Shown here: positions 32,522 to 42,199 of the stretch, in pieces
Layout: each line of letters begins with the position of its first letter
How positions within the stretch are numbered: the first letter of the stretch is position 1
Source: Nemophila menziesii
Lineage: Eukaryota; Streptophyta; Magnoliopsida; Boraginales; Hydrophyllaceae
DNA length: 64,000 nt
Reading direction: 5' to 3'
Assembly: GCA_029959085.1 (NCBI GenBank)
Contig: JARWIR010000008.1
Coordinates: 15,238,001 to 15,302,000, forward strand
Position numbers and translations under genes: made by a program
Notes under the pieces: generated by a model
Database searches by the model: none
The model's input: only the letters and a program-made list of their open reading frames with translations
Told to the model about the DNA's origin: nothing

Positions 32522-33534
32522 GTGCCATGGTATGCAGATCTAGTCAACCTCATCGTGAGTGGTGTATTCCCCAAGGATATCCACCCACAACAAAGACAAA
32601 GATTATCTCACCAGGCTAAACGATACTATTGGGATGAACCGTACCTCTGGAAAATTTGTAGTGACCAAGTAGTTAGAAGATGTGTCCATGAAGGCGAAGT
32701 TGATAAGATTATAGCAAGATATCATGGTTCACCATATGGAGGTCACTTTAAAGGCGATAGAACTGCAGCTAAAATTCTTCAATCCGGTTTCTATTGGCCT
32801 ACCTACACAAAGATTGTCATCATTTCGTCCAGTCATGTCAAAGATGCCAGTTCACTGGTAATATATCAAAAAGAGACGCGATGCCGCTTAACAATATTCT
32901 AGAAGTCAAAATCTGGGAATAGATTTCATGGGACCTTTCATCACTTCCCACGGAAATCTTTATATTTTGCTTGCGTAGATTATGTATCAAAATGGGTAAA
33001 AGCAGTGGCAACACCAAAGAACGATGCGCAAACAGTGATAAAATTCTTAAAGACAAACATCTTTTCAAGACATGGTACGCCACGTGTTCTCATCAGTGAT
33101 AAAGGTACCCATTTCATCAATGCTCAACTAAGAAACCTCCTTCGTAAGTTTGGAGTAAGACACCGCATTTCAACCGGTTATCACCCACAAACTAACGGTC
33201 AAGTTGAAGTTTCCAATCGGGAAATCAAATTTATTCTTGAGAAGACCGTGAACAAAAAGAGGAAAGATTGGTCATTAAAGCTAGATGATTTCTCTGGGCC
33301 TACAGAACAACATTTAAAACACCAGTTGGGGCATCTCCATATCCCATGGTCTACGGCAAAGCGTGTCATCTACCTATTGAGATTGAAGCTCGAGCCTTCT
33401 GGGCTATTAAAACTCTGAATCTAGATCCAGAACTGGCCGGGAAACAAAGGTTGATGCAACTGAACGAGCTGAAGGAGTTTCGCTATCTTGCCTATGAAAA
33501 TTCACGTCTATACAAGGAGAAAACAATGAGATGA
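32522..33534 (+). pseudogene. Gypsy-F integrase
   Basis: 32522-32902 carries the linker PWYADLVNLIVSGVFP, YYWDEPYLWKICSDQVVRRC and the HHCC-type start with HGSPYGGHFKGDRTAAKILQ, GFYWPTYTK. The frame is broken near 32840-32905. GIDFMGPF appears at 32920 (first Asp). 33005-33418 reads [20 protein letters not shown] (second Asp) and [20 protein letters not shown], then [13 protein letters not shown] (Glu). A further frameshift near 33290-33345 leads to [20 protein letters not shown] and [13 protein letters not shown] ends, typical for Athila/Tat integrases. Confidence 0.88.
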
Positions 33535-33535
33535 C

Positions 33536-33802
33536 ATGATAGACGACTCCGACCAAAGCATTTCGAGAAAGAACAAAAGGTATTATTATACAATTCTCGA
33601 TTCTCAAACTACCCAAGAAAGCTTAAATCCCGTTGGGGGAGGACCTTACATTGTTACGAAAGTCACACCTCATGGAGCGATTGAAATTGAACATCCAACC
33701 GAGCAAAGGACATTCATGGTGAATGGCCAGCGTTTGAACAGATACCATGACAGTGAAGACTTTGGACGAGAGGAGACAATCCATCTCGTAGAGAACGCTT
33801 AG
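33536..33802 (+). pseudogene. Gypsy-F integrase C-terminal end
   Basis: Reads NPVGGGPYIVTKVTPHGAIE, IEHPTEQRTFMVNGQRLNRY. It corresponds to the SRWxGPFxVxxVxPxGAVEI-FxVNGxRLKxY end of Athila-type integrases. It terminates at TAG 33800-33802, 24 bases before the conserved post-coding motif. Confidence 0.8.
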
Positions 33803-33826
33803 CCTGAGGTACTCGTCTAACTCAAA

Positions 33827-33860
33827 GACGTTAAACAAAAGTGCTCTTGGGAGACACCCC
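33827..33860 (+). promoter_or_regulatory. Conserved post-coding motif, Gypsy-F copy
   Basis: GACGTTAAACAAAAGTGCTC followed by TTGGGAGACACCCC, just after the pol stop. Matches 18359-18394 and the reverse of 40809-40844. The conserved core is TAAACAAAAGTG-(5-7)-GGGAGACA. Confidence 0.8.
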
Positions 33861-34021
33861 TTGTTTTTAATTGCTTTTTAGATTAGTTTATTGCTTTGTA
33901 GTGTATAATTTTAAGTTAGCGTATATTTTTAATTGTGTTTACAAGCTAATAGGAGAGAAAGGTAGTGTGTTATTATGCAGGAAATGAGTTTGGGGTCAAA
34001 AGGAATCACTTGGGAAAATTT

Positions 34022-34395
34022 CGGTTCACTGGCCGGTAGGCCGGTCAAACCACCGGCATGCCGGTGGGGAGACACGTGCCCACGGGTTAGTGACTCGGGT
34101 TCATTGCCGAGAGGTCCCAAAAATAAAATCCAGGCTCACCGGTATGCCGCCCAGGGCACCGATATGCCGGCCAGAGGAGAAACACGTGCCCACGGGTTCC
34201 AAGGCACGGGTTTTTTGACGGATTACTCCTAGACGAAAAAAGGCACCGGTATGCCGGTGGATATGCCCGGTATGCTGGCGAAGCGAAAAGACGTGGCCAC
34301 GGGGAGGTCTCGGGTTCATTACCGAGAGGTCCAAGAATAAAAGACGCCTAGCGCCGGTATGTCGGCGAGCTGACCGGTATGCCGACGCTAGGTCG
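34022..34395 (+). repeat. GC-rich tandem array (about 105-bp units), Gypsy-F
   Basis: About three and a half degenerate units of 100-110 bases. Each opens with CACCGGTATGCCGG or a variant (34050, 34138, 34243, 34352), continues with CACGTGCCCACGGG (34073, 34183; GACGTGGCCACGGG at 34290) and ends with TCGGGTTCATT-CCGAGAGGTCC (34096, 34310). It lies between the conserved motif and the env-position ORF. Gypsy-N holds a related island. Palindromes such as ACCGGT and GCCGGC are frequent, and CpG density is far above the surroundings. Confidence 0.88.
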
Positions 34396-34746
34396 GTTTT
34401 GAAGAGTTTGAATCCTATTTTACTTCTTACCTTATCAAACTTAACCCTAAGCCCTTCTACACGAAATTTTCAGACCCAAACACTATAAATACTCTTTGAA
34501 GCTTGTACAAACCTCCACAATTAACACAATAACATCAATAATTCTCTCCTCCATCCTCCATAAACACAATTTCTTCATCAAATTCATCACACTACACCAT
34601 TAAACACCATCAAGAAAATCAAGCTTTCAAGATTTCTTCCAAAATACCATCAAGAAACCTTTCTCTTTCATTTATTTCAAGCAACAACCTCAAGGTGCAC
34701 CAATTTATCTTAAACTTTTTAGTTCATCCTTGGTATAACTTGAGTT

Positions 34747-35219
34747 GTGGGTAAATCAAACATGACTAATAGATCTGATGCTATGGAATACAAGAGGAAT
34801 TGTACCATCCTAGGGAAGAATAAAAATTTGCCTGGAGCCACCATTGAAAAGCCTATCAACCTTGATGAGGCTACTGAAGAATCAAAAGAAAAGGCACCAG
34901 CACAACCACTGCCAAAGAAATTAACGGCTAAAATGTCTATACCAGCAAGGCCTATGAAAAAGACAAAGATTCATGATCAAGGTTCTTCTACTTCTTCTTC
35001 TAAGGATGATTCTTGTATTCCCCCATGGGCTCTTAATTACAACATGAAGTTGAACGTTTACAAGAAGAAAACATAGAACTTTGGGTGGAAATTACACAGA
35101 TTAATTCACAGTTGGAAGATGTAACCATGAACAGGGATATTGACAATTATTCTTCTCCATCTTCTTCTTCGGAGGAGGACATAATGGATCTATATGGCCA
35201 GCCGGGTACGCCACTCTAA
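34747..35219 (+). pseudogene. Gypsy-F env-position ORF with coiled coil
   Basis: Starts MGKSNMTNRSDAMEYKRN at 34747 and runs open to 35076 (ITIPARP-like basic stretch, KKTKIHDQGSSTSSSKDD). A frameshift near 35040 joins it to another frame that reads EVERLQEENIELWVEITQIN and SQLEDVTMNRDIDN, a clear coiled coil. It ends in a Ser/Glu-rich tail and TAA at 35217-35219. It has no signal peptide or membrane segment, so the position is env-like but the protein is not a recognisable envelope. Low-complexity Ser run near 34985. Confidence 0.5.
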
Positions 35220-35301
35220 TTCTCTTTCTTAATAGCTTGTATGCATTAGGTAGTTTAGTTAGTTTTAATTTTAAATTTTATTTCTTTCTTGAGTCTTTTT
35301 T

Positions 35302-35343
35302 GAGTCGTGGGGACACGGCTCACTTTTGAGTTGGGGGTGGGGA
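35302..35343 (+). promoter_or_regulatory. Hairpin plus purine run, Gypsy-F copy
   Basis: GAGTCGTG-GGGA-CACGGCTC is an 8-bp stem with one G-T pair (35302-35321), followed by TTTTGAGTTGGGGGTGGGG. Same layout as 19719-19760 in Gypsy-N. Gypsy-R has a looser version in reverse near 38620-38680. Confidence 0.72.
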
Positions 35344-36748
35344 TTCATTGTCCTCATCTTCATTTCCTTTTTGCATAAAATTTAAATTTTTTAGGTTGAA
35401 ATAAGGCATAGAATATGTTGAATGTACCTATGTGAGCTTGATTTTAATTAGGTCAATGATAGTAAGTAGTATGTTTTTGAAAGATGTTACAAATATGTTT
35501 AGATGCATGTATGAAGACAGGAAATAAAAGATAAGAAAGTTAATGAGCAATGCTAAGAAGATATGTTGAAACTTAGGGAGAGTTATTTGGTGTGTAGAAC
35601 GTGAGGTTTAAAATTAGTTGAAAACCCACTTGTCTATGAACTTGTAGTGAAAAAAGTAACAAAATCCGGTAGTTAGAAAAATGAATAAGGCAGTTCTTTC
35701 ATATTGAAGCCACTTGAAGCCTCTTATACCTTCTCACCCTTTTTATTTTGATTATTTTTATTATTTATCCGTCTTAGCCCCTCTGAGCCTTTCTAAAGCC
35801 TTTTATTTAAACATGTTATAATCCATACCCTTAGTTTGTAGGACATTTCTATATGACCCGCACTCGAATCACAAAACCTAAAACAAGTCGTTTTAGAGCT
35901 TGAGTTTGGGGTAGTGGGTTCATCATTAGGGAACATTAGAATTTGGAAATTGTAATTGTGATTTTATTGATGATGAAAAAGTTATTATTGTAACCCTTTG
36001 TCGGGGTAATAGTGAATGAAAAAAGAAGCTACGAGCTAAATTTGCCAACAAGGGCATAAGAAAAAAGAATATATATATGAAAAAATAGCGTGATATCTCA
36101 ACATTAAAAAGAGAATCATAGCTATACAAAAGAAAAAATTGATATGAAAAGAATATATATTCGGACCGGCAAAGTGGAATTTGGATATCATCATGAAAAA
36201 GATTTTATTTGGGAGTAATTGGGGATGCACGTCAAAAGCATAAAAAATTGGGTTGAGTGAGAACATCTTCGAGTGAAAACTCAAGCTCTAGAGTGATTCG
36301 TTGATGGAATGTGAGGAGAGCGCCAAAAGCTCACCTTTTAATTATCCAAATATACCACACCGTCCCTAAGCCAAGTTATAACCAAAGACCTTAGGATTTC
36401 TAACTACTTGGTCGAGAAACAATTGAGCTATTAGGTAGTAGGTAAGTGGACCATTGGATGCAATATCACAACCTATGAACAACCTATAGCCATTAACATG
36501 AACTAAGTTATCAACCTCTCCTTCTGGCATTGCGAAATTAATCTGGACTTGAATTTATGGATTGTTGATTATGTGTGTATTACGCATATGTTTGCATTAT
36601 TTCTTGAGCATTACTACATGAGACTTTTTAGGTACTATGCTCTAGGATCATTCATTATGTTCTGTTCTTATTCTCCTCCGACTTCTTCTTCTTGTTTATT
36701 TGACTACCCTACTGTTCTTTACTTTTATTATATTGGGACGATACAACT
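35344..36748 (+). other. Gypsy-F 3' non-coding region
   Basis: No gene supported. Contains modules shared with Gypsy-N and Gypsy-R: 'gtgtgtagaacgtgaggt' (35590), 'gcttgagtttggggtagtgg' (35899), 'cctttgtcggggtaatag' (35994), 'accgtccctaagcc' (36360), 'ggcattgcgaaattaat' (36526). ORFs in this stretch are short and AT-driven. Confidence 0.7.
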
Positions 36749-36763
36749 TTGAGTTGGGGGTCT
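36749..36763 (+). other. Gypsy-F polypurine tract
   Basis: TTGAGTTGGGGGTCT immediately before the 3' LTR. Confidence 0.85.
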
Positions 36764-38267
36764 TGATGTCTTTGTGATAATAAAATCTATTTCCGAGACA
36801 TCATTTTAGTCGTATTTATTAGTTTATAGGTTGATTTCACATGATTTAGTACACTTTCCTATTTTGGGTCTTGAATTGATTATTTATTATTTTTAGAGCC
36901 TATTAGGTTTAATTATTTATTTAGTGTGAAGCTTTAGAGATATATGGTAATTAATTAGAGTCCAAGTCAAAGTCTAAGATCTAAAGGAAAGAAGATAAAC
37001 ATGGAAATTGAAGATACGGAAGTAAAAGCTAAAAATATGGAAAAGGAAAAGCTGCCTTAATTCTGAATTTCTGCACCTACGACCACAAATCGGCTTATAT
37101 CTTAAAATCAGTGAGGAATCTGGAGAAATGGTCAAGAGCAAAGTTAAATATCTTTCCGAGAAGATGAATTTCGACTACTCATACGGGTCAAACGGATGAG
37201 TATTGAAACTTCTAGGACCAAAACAAAAAGGGGCTAATTCCATATTTTTGGGTTACGAATTTGAGTTGAGCTAGGAGTCCAATACTTACCTTCTCCTTCA
37301 AGAAAATGAATTAGGTCAACCTATACACTATAAATACAGCCTCTTAACACTAGAAAATCATCCTTGGTGAAACCTTAAACCAAGAGGAAGCTTACAACAC
37401 AAGAAAAGAAGTCTAGAAGGAGCTGTTCATTAATAATGTCATCTTCAACCTTTAATTTGTAATTTCTTTCTTTTCTTCCATTAGTATGAACTAAATTTCC
37501 ATTAGCTTGAATTTTAAAATATATTTATGAACCTTAGTTTTGGTTGACATCTATCTAATTTTGGAATTCTATGTTTTAAATTGAATTATTGTTTTTATTC
37601 TCTGTTTATGTGTTTGGATTTATATTATGTGTTCTTGTGGATCGCGACCATATAGAATTACCATCTAGTAGTTAGGTCACCATTGACAACGATGTTTAAT
37701 TACATGTTTAGTACATAACGTCTAGTATACGGTTTAGATTTGACAAATCAAACTAACTAGATAATCACCATGGTTTAGTGTATTGCTATTTTACCAATTG
37801 TAGGAATAGTTTGCTTATGACTCTTTATTGACACAGGTAAACCCTATTTAAAACTACCTAGCGCAATTGGAACCGATTATTGAAATACTATATAATTCAC
37901 CCTTACATGTTTAGAACGGAAAAACTAGTGGGGATTACATGCTATTTACTCAAGCTAAACTCTCATACTAATTTCTTCTTTTGCAATTAATTTCCTGTCT
38001 TTACTTTAATTACTTTAATTTAGTTAAATAAAAATCAAATAAAAATCTATTTGTCTTTACTTTTCCTGCGTTTTATTTGTTCTAGCTTTTAGTATTTTCA
38101 CTTGATTTTTGCATAAGATTCCCCTAACCTTCGTAGTCTCTGCGTAACGAATCTTACTTATTCATTAAAACTTGCATACGATCTGTATACTTGCAGAACC
38201 GTGCTAGACTAGGGTGATTAATTGCACTTTATTTATATCATATTTTATCACACCCTGGGATCTACCA
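36764..38267 (+). repeat. Gypsy-F 3' LTR
   Basis: Matches 26935-28446 with few substitutions. It lacks about eight bases (CCTCATTT region) just after TGATGTC. TATAAATAC at 37329-37337. Ends GATCTACCA, then GTTAA. Confidence 0.95.
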
Positions 38268-38748
38268 GTTAACATAGAACCGCCTTAATCATATCATATC
38301 CCATACAAATTAGTTACTAATCACTTCTAGCATGTTCATCAAATGGTTTATACACTAGCTTAGACCTCACGTTCTATACACCACTCATGCTTCCTATACT
38401 CGAACTCACTTAACTACATTGCTCACTAGTTTTTGTTACTTACTATATACACTTCATGTAAAATTTATCAAGTATATACAAAACAAGTTTATAACATTAT
38501 TATCTATAATCATTAACTCACTAAAATCCAGCTTAAAATATACATTCATTCGCTTCTACTTCATCCTTCACACTTATTGAAAGAAAATAAAACACATAAA
38601 GTGGGGAGGGAACAACGGATCCCCTACCCACAACTCAAAGGTGAGCCGCGACATCCATGTCTCGAAACAGACTCAATAATCGTTAAAGATAAACAACTAT
38701 ATACAAATAGAGAAAGGTGGTAGAGAAGAGAGACAAATACTCTTGAGG

Positions 38749-39207
38749 CTATTGCCTCTCGGGATCATCGTCTAATAAAAGTTGTGGTGGGTCCTTCGCG
38801 GTGTTGCTTCTTAATTGCTCAAGGAGTGTAATGATATGCATTTGATTGGTTTTGATTAATGCCACATCATTAGCGAGAAGGGTTTGAGTTGTTTCGAGTT
38901 GTTTTAGTTGCTCACTAATCTTCTCTTGCCAAGGAGAACCCTTGAAATTCACTGCACTTAAAATAATTTTAACCCACGCATCATCCAAGACGGACTTAGT
39001 ATTATTAATAAGTTTCTCATTCTCCCTAATATTCACATCCACTTTCATCACTAGGCTAGTGATCATTGATGGGCATTTCAAGTTATAAAAATTAGTAGGT
39101 TTGACAATAAAGTTCATTACCTCATCAAAGATCAGCTGAGCCATAATAACTTCTTTCTCTCTCATAATACAATTCAACAAGATGGCATATTTCTGACGTA
39201 TATCCAT
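38749..39207 (-). CDS. Gypsy-R env-position ORF, C-terminal coiled-coil half
   Basis: 152 open codons on the minus strand: MDIRQKYAILLNCIMREKEV, IMAQLIFDEVMNF, then KVDVNIRENEKLINNTKSVL and a strong helix EKISEQLKQLETTQTLLAND, VALIKTNQMHIITLLEQLRS. It ends DDDPERQ. It follows 39250-39567, with a stop between, and probably belonged to the same protein. It resembles the C-terminal halves of plant retroelement proteins annotated as 'putative plant transposon protein'. No signal peptide or membrane span is seen. Expression unknown. Confidence 0.5.
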   Translation of the reverse strand: MDIRQKYAILLNCIMREKEVIMAQLIFDEVMNFIVKPTNFYNLKCPSMITSLVMKVDVNIRENEKLINNTKSVLDDAWVKIILSAVNFKGSPWQEKISEQLKQLETTQTLLANDVALIKTNQMHIITLLEQLRSNTAKDPPQLLLDDDPERQ

Positions 39208-39249
39208 GTTTCGAGTGTTTCCTATGGCTGAAGGTGCAAGGAAGTGGTA

Positions 39250-39567
39250 CTAAATTCTCGCATATGGTTGAAGAAACTTGTAAGGCCAAGACGTCTTCAA
39301 CTCTTCTATATCATTATACAATACCAACTCCTCAGTAAACACTCTTTCATGTAGATGCTCCCAATCAAAACCTTCAACATTCTTCACAACCATTTGATAC
39401 TTGAAAGGTCCCACCAACTTCCTCATTAATAAATGGATTCTAATTTCCTCAACTATGAATGGAATTAACTTACCCCAAATGGGAATTCTTCCATCTCTAT
39501 CTAGTTGAAAGAAGGCAAGATAGAATTCTCTTACTAGCACAAAATTCAACTTCGAGTGCTCCATCAT
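39250..39567 (-). pseudogene. Gypsy-R env-position ORF, 'plant transposon protein'-like
   Basis: Reads KLNFVLVREFYLAFFQLDRD, GRIPIWGKLIPFIVEEIRIH and DWEHLHERVFTEELVLYNDI. The LVREFYxAF start and the WGKLIPF strand resemble the domain called 'putative plant transposon protein', found in the 3' ORF of Athila-type elements. The frame ends in a stop at 39250. Residues upstream (39570-39900) are degenerate, with a basic Lys/Ser-rich reading. Function of this family is unknown. Confidence 0.5.
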
Positions 39568-40435
39568 GAAATACTTCCATCCTAATCGTTCCCCTGTCTC
39601 AAGAAATCATTTATATCTTCCCCTTTATACCTCTTCATGAAATTTATGCTCATAGTGATTACTAAAGAAGGCACAATCTTACTCTCCACATCTTCTAGCG
39701 CCCTAGATTTATTATTCATGTTGGGCGAGGGTACCTTGGCTTGAAGAGGTTGTGGAGCTTTCTTCTTCGTATATTAGATCATTCTCGATTCCACAACTAC
39801 CGGTTTCTCTTTAGCCAAAGAACTCGAATCATCCTTTTGCTTCTTTGCTCTACTCACACCTTTTCAACTTGTTTCCTCTTGTTTTCAACCGAATCCGTGC
39901 TTGATTTCTTCTTCACGTCTCTCACAATAGCGAGTTTATTGATTTTTTTGTCATTTTCCTCCACCCTCAACTCAAAGTTTAACCAAAGATTGAAATTTTC
40001 CCTTAAATGAATGATCGATGTAATATTTGGAGGTGAATAGGTGTGGGAGATGTGTCTTTCTATGTGGGTATAAAGGATTTGTGGTAGGGATGAGACGAAA
40101 TTAAAGGATTATGAAAAAGGATTTTGGGAAATATTTGGGTTTGATTCTTGATATCTTGTGTTGTTGGAATGATTTTGGATGGCTAATGTTGTTAGGAATG
40201 ATTGGAGGATGATTTTGTGTATGGAAAGTAGATTATTTGGAGGTATTTTGATGTTTGGTGAAGCTTAGGTTGAAGCTCTAATTGTGGTTGAAGGTGTGGG
40301 TAAGAAGAAGCTTCAAGGCTTAGGGCTTGGGATAAGCTTAAAACCTTTTCTTCACTTTTATATACATCCTGTGTGGTGCAATGGATGAATGGTATGTGAA
40401 AACGTACCTTAAGTTATCCACAATAATCCCTGGAA

Positions 40436-40690
40436 GGTCAAGCGTGGAGCCTAGTGCGCACGAGAAGCTTCGTGCAGTGCACCACAAAAAATGTTATGTT
40501 CATCATCTCGTGATTTTACGTGGACTCATCACGCCACATCTCGCTCCACCAATTCCATAGATTTTCATCTGCGGAGCTTAGTGCACACGACTTTATGTTG
40601 CGGTGAACCGGAAGAATGGCGTAGGGAACCGCATCACAGAGCTGATGCACACAAAAATTCCATAGATTTCACCCCAAACTCAAGGGGTTG
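40436..40690 (-). other. Gypsy-R GC-richer island
   Basis: At the place where Gypsy-F and Gypsy-N carry ACCGGTATGCCGG arrays, Gypsy-R has a moderately GC-rich stretch of different sequence, with repeated GTGCxCACGA and GGAGCTTAGTGC words (40447, 40574) and a CCCCAAACTCAAGG PPT-like copy at 40672. The island is thus conserved in position but not in sequence. Confidence 0.5.
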
Positions 40691-40808
40691 CTAACCTGGA
40701 CATCAAAAACAACAAATAACTTTCTCATAATGCAATATACATCAAATAAATTTACTAATACACACTAAAAACATAAAAACAAAACTTCTAAGAGCATTAA
40801 GAACATGT

Positions 40809-40844
40809 GTTGTCTCCCAAGAATCACTTTTGTTTAACGTAGTC
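40809..40844 (-). promoter_or_regulatory. Conserved post-coding motif, Gypsy-R copy
   Basis: Minus strand reads ACGTTAAACAAAAGTGATTC followed by TTGGGAGACAAC. Matches the Gypsy-F and Gypsy-N copies and lies just after the last coding relic of Gypsy-R. Confidence 0.78.
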
Positions 40845-40859
40845 GAAGTTCAAGGTATT

Positions 40860-41270
40860 ACCTTGTGGTTAGTTCTTCTTCATGTAACCTTCCCAGCAGT
40901 GGGTGCGGGAATTAATATCCATCAAGAGATGCTTGCCGCTCTCCCTGATGTTCAACTTAACTAACTATCCATAAATAATATGAGTGACCTTGTAAGGACC
41001 ACTCCACAAACTCTTACACTTGCGCCTTTGTGGTGAGTTTAGTGGGTTAGGATATTTAATCGATACGGTATCTCCCATAAAAAATACACCGTCTTTCCAT
41101 TTTTCGTTTAGGCTCCCTTGGAACCTTGCTAGCGCTCTTCTTAGTCTCTTTCAAGTAAGCAATGAATGGGTCACCTTTAAGGTTGGGAGGAGATTTATAA
41201 TTTCATTTCATTTGATTTTTCTCCTCCACCTTTAAGGTTTCACCATCATTGATGGACTTTTTACTTTATT
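40860..41270 (-). pseudogene. Gypsy-R integrase C-terminus-like remnant
   Basis: Broken minus-strand reading gives KMERRCIFYGRYR, then RRKCKSLWSGPYKVTHIIYG, close to the KxKSRWxGPFxV end of gypsy integrases. It follows the protease relic directly, so RT, RNase H and the integrase core are missing between them. Assigned from a short motif only. Confidence 0.42.
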
Positions 41271-41910
41271 AATTAGTGTGTCCAAGCGGAAACAATCTTC
41301 TTGTGGATTAGGGAACATCATACTCTTGAACACACTAAACTTATCTTCCTCGTCTTGCACTCTCATGATTAGTTCTCCATTTTCTACATCAATCAATGTA
41401 CGTCCCGTGTCTAGGAATGGATGCCCTAAAATGGTTGGCCCATTCCTTGCTGCGTCGTAGTCAAGAATAAGATAATCACAAGGAATAATAAGATTACATG
41501 ACTTGACGCTCCCTTCCAGATGGGTAGTATCCTATCCGCCATTTGCAACGTAGTAGTTGTAGGACTCAAATACCCAATTCTTAACTTCTTAAACAATGAT
41601 TTAGGCATCAGATTGATACTCGCATCTTAATCACACAAACCTTTCTTGGTCCAATCTTAACCAATCAAAATCGGAATTTTAATACTACCAGTATCTTTCA
41701 ACATTGGAAGTAACTGATTTTGACATATGTCACTATATTCCTCTAGTAATACACTTATCTCTCCTTCCAAAAATTTGCGCTTATTTGACAACACATCCTT
41801 CATTAACTTCAAATACTTAGGCATACCAAGGATGGTTTCCAAGAAAGGAAAATTAATGTGAAACCTCTCCATCATGTCGATGAACCTCTTGGAATCTTCA
41901 TCATTGTTCT
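41271..41910 (-). pseudogene. Gypsy-R aspartic protease region
   Basis: 41657-41875 reads MERFHINFPFLETILGMPKY, LKLMKDVLSNKRKFLEGEIS and YSDICQNQLLPMLKDTGSIK. The active-site run is CD-stop-DASINLMPKSLFKKL (about 41590-41640). The catalytic Asp remains, but the next codons are changed to stop and Asp where the family has Leu-Gly. The strand ILGHPFLDTGRTLIDVENGE is readable near 41385-41440. Closest to the Gypsy-F protease (30100-30640). Confidence 0.78.
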
Positions 41911-42199
41911 TATCATAGACACGTGAAGGAAATGCAGGAGGAGAACGATTCTCATGAAAAATTTATTTCTTCTTCTTCTCTTGAGATACCAATATCTTTT
42001 CAATATTCTCTTCAACTATAACCGACTCAACTACCTCTTCTTCAACCTCTTCAACCATTTCTTCTACCTCTTTAGGATTAAATGTTGACTATTTCTCTTT
42101 CATGCCGGGAAAAGATGGGGGCAATTGCTTCCCATTTCTCAAAGCAATAGTGTTACACTCCTTGTTCTTTTATGGGTTCTCAGTATTGCTTGGTCATTG

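Larger units (their letters stand above)
26935..38267 (+). mobile_element. Gypsy-F: full-structure Athila/Tat-like gypsy element
   Basis: 11.3-kb plus-strand element inside the 3' region of Gypsy-R, with a perfect 5-bp target duplication GTTAA (26930-26934 and 38268-38272). LTRs 26935-28446 and 36764-38267 are almost identical, apart from an 8-base deletion near the start of the 3' LTR. Coding order is gag, CCHC knuckle, PR, RT, RNase H, INT (Ty3/gypsy order), then a long 3' region with a conserved motif, a GC-rich tandem array, an env-position ORF and a hairpin. At least three frameshifts and several in-frame stops inactivate it. It is the only element here with a full gypsy enzyme set. Confidence 0.95.

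Noticed and set aside
34022..34395. CRISPR-like array
   Set aside because: Repeats are degenerate, about 105 bases, lack unique equal-length spacers and lie in a plant retrotransposon.
34747..35219. A retroviral-type envelope gene in Gypsy-F
   Set aside because: Right position, but no signal peptide, membrane span or glycosylation-rich ectodomain; kept only as an env-position ORF.
41278..41460. 60-codon plus ORF
   Set aside because: Antisense of the Gypsy-R protease strand ILGHPFLDTGRTLIDVENGE.
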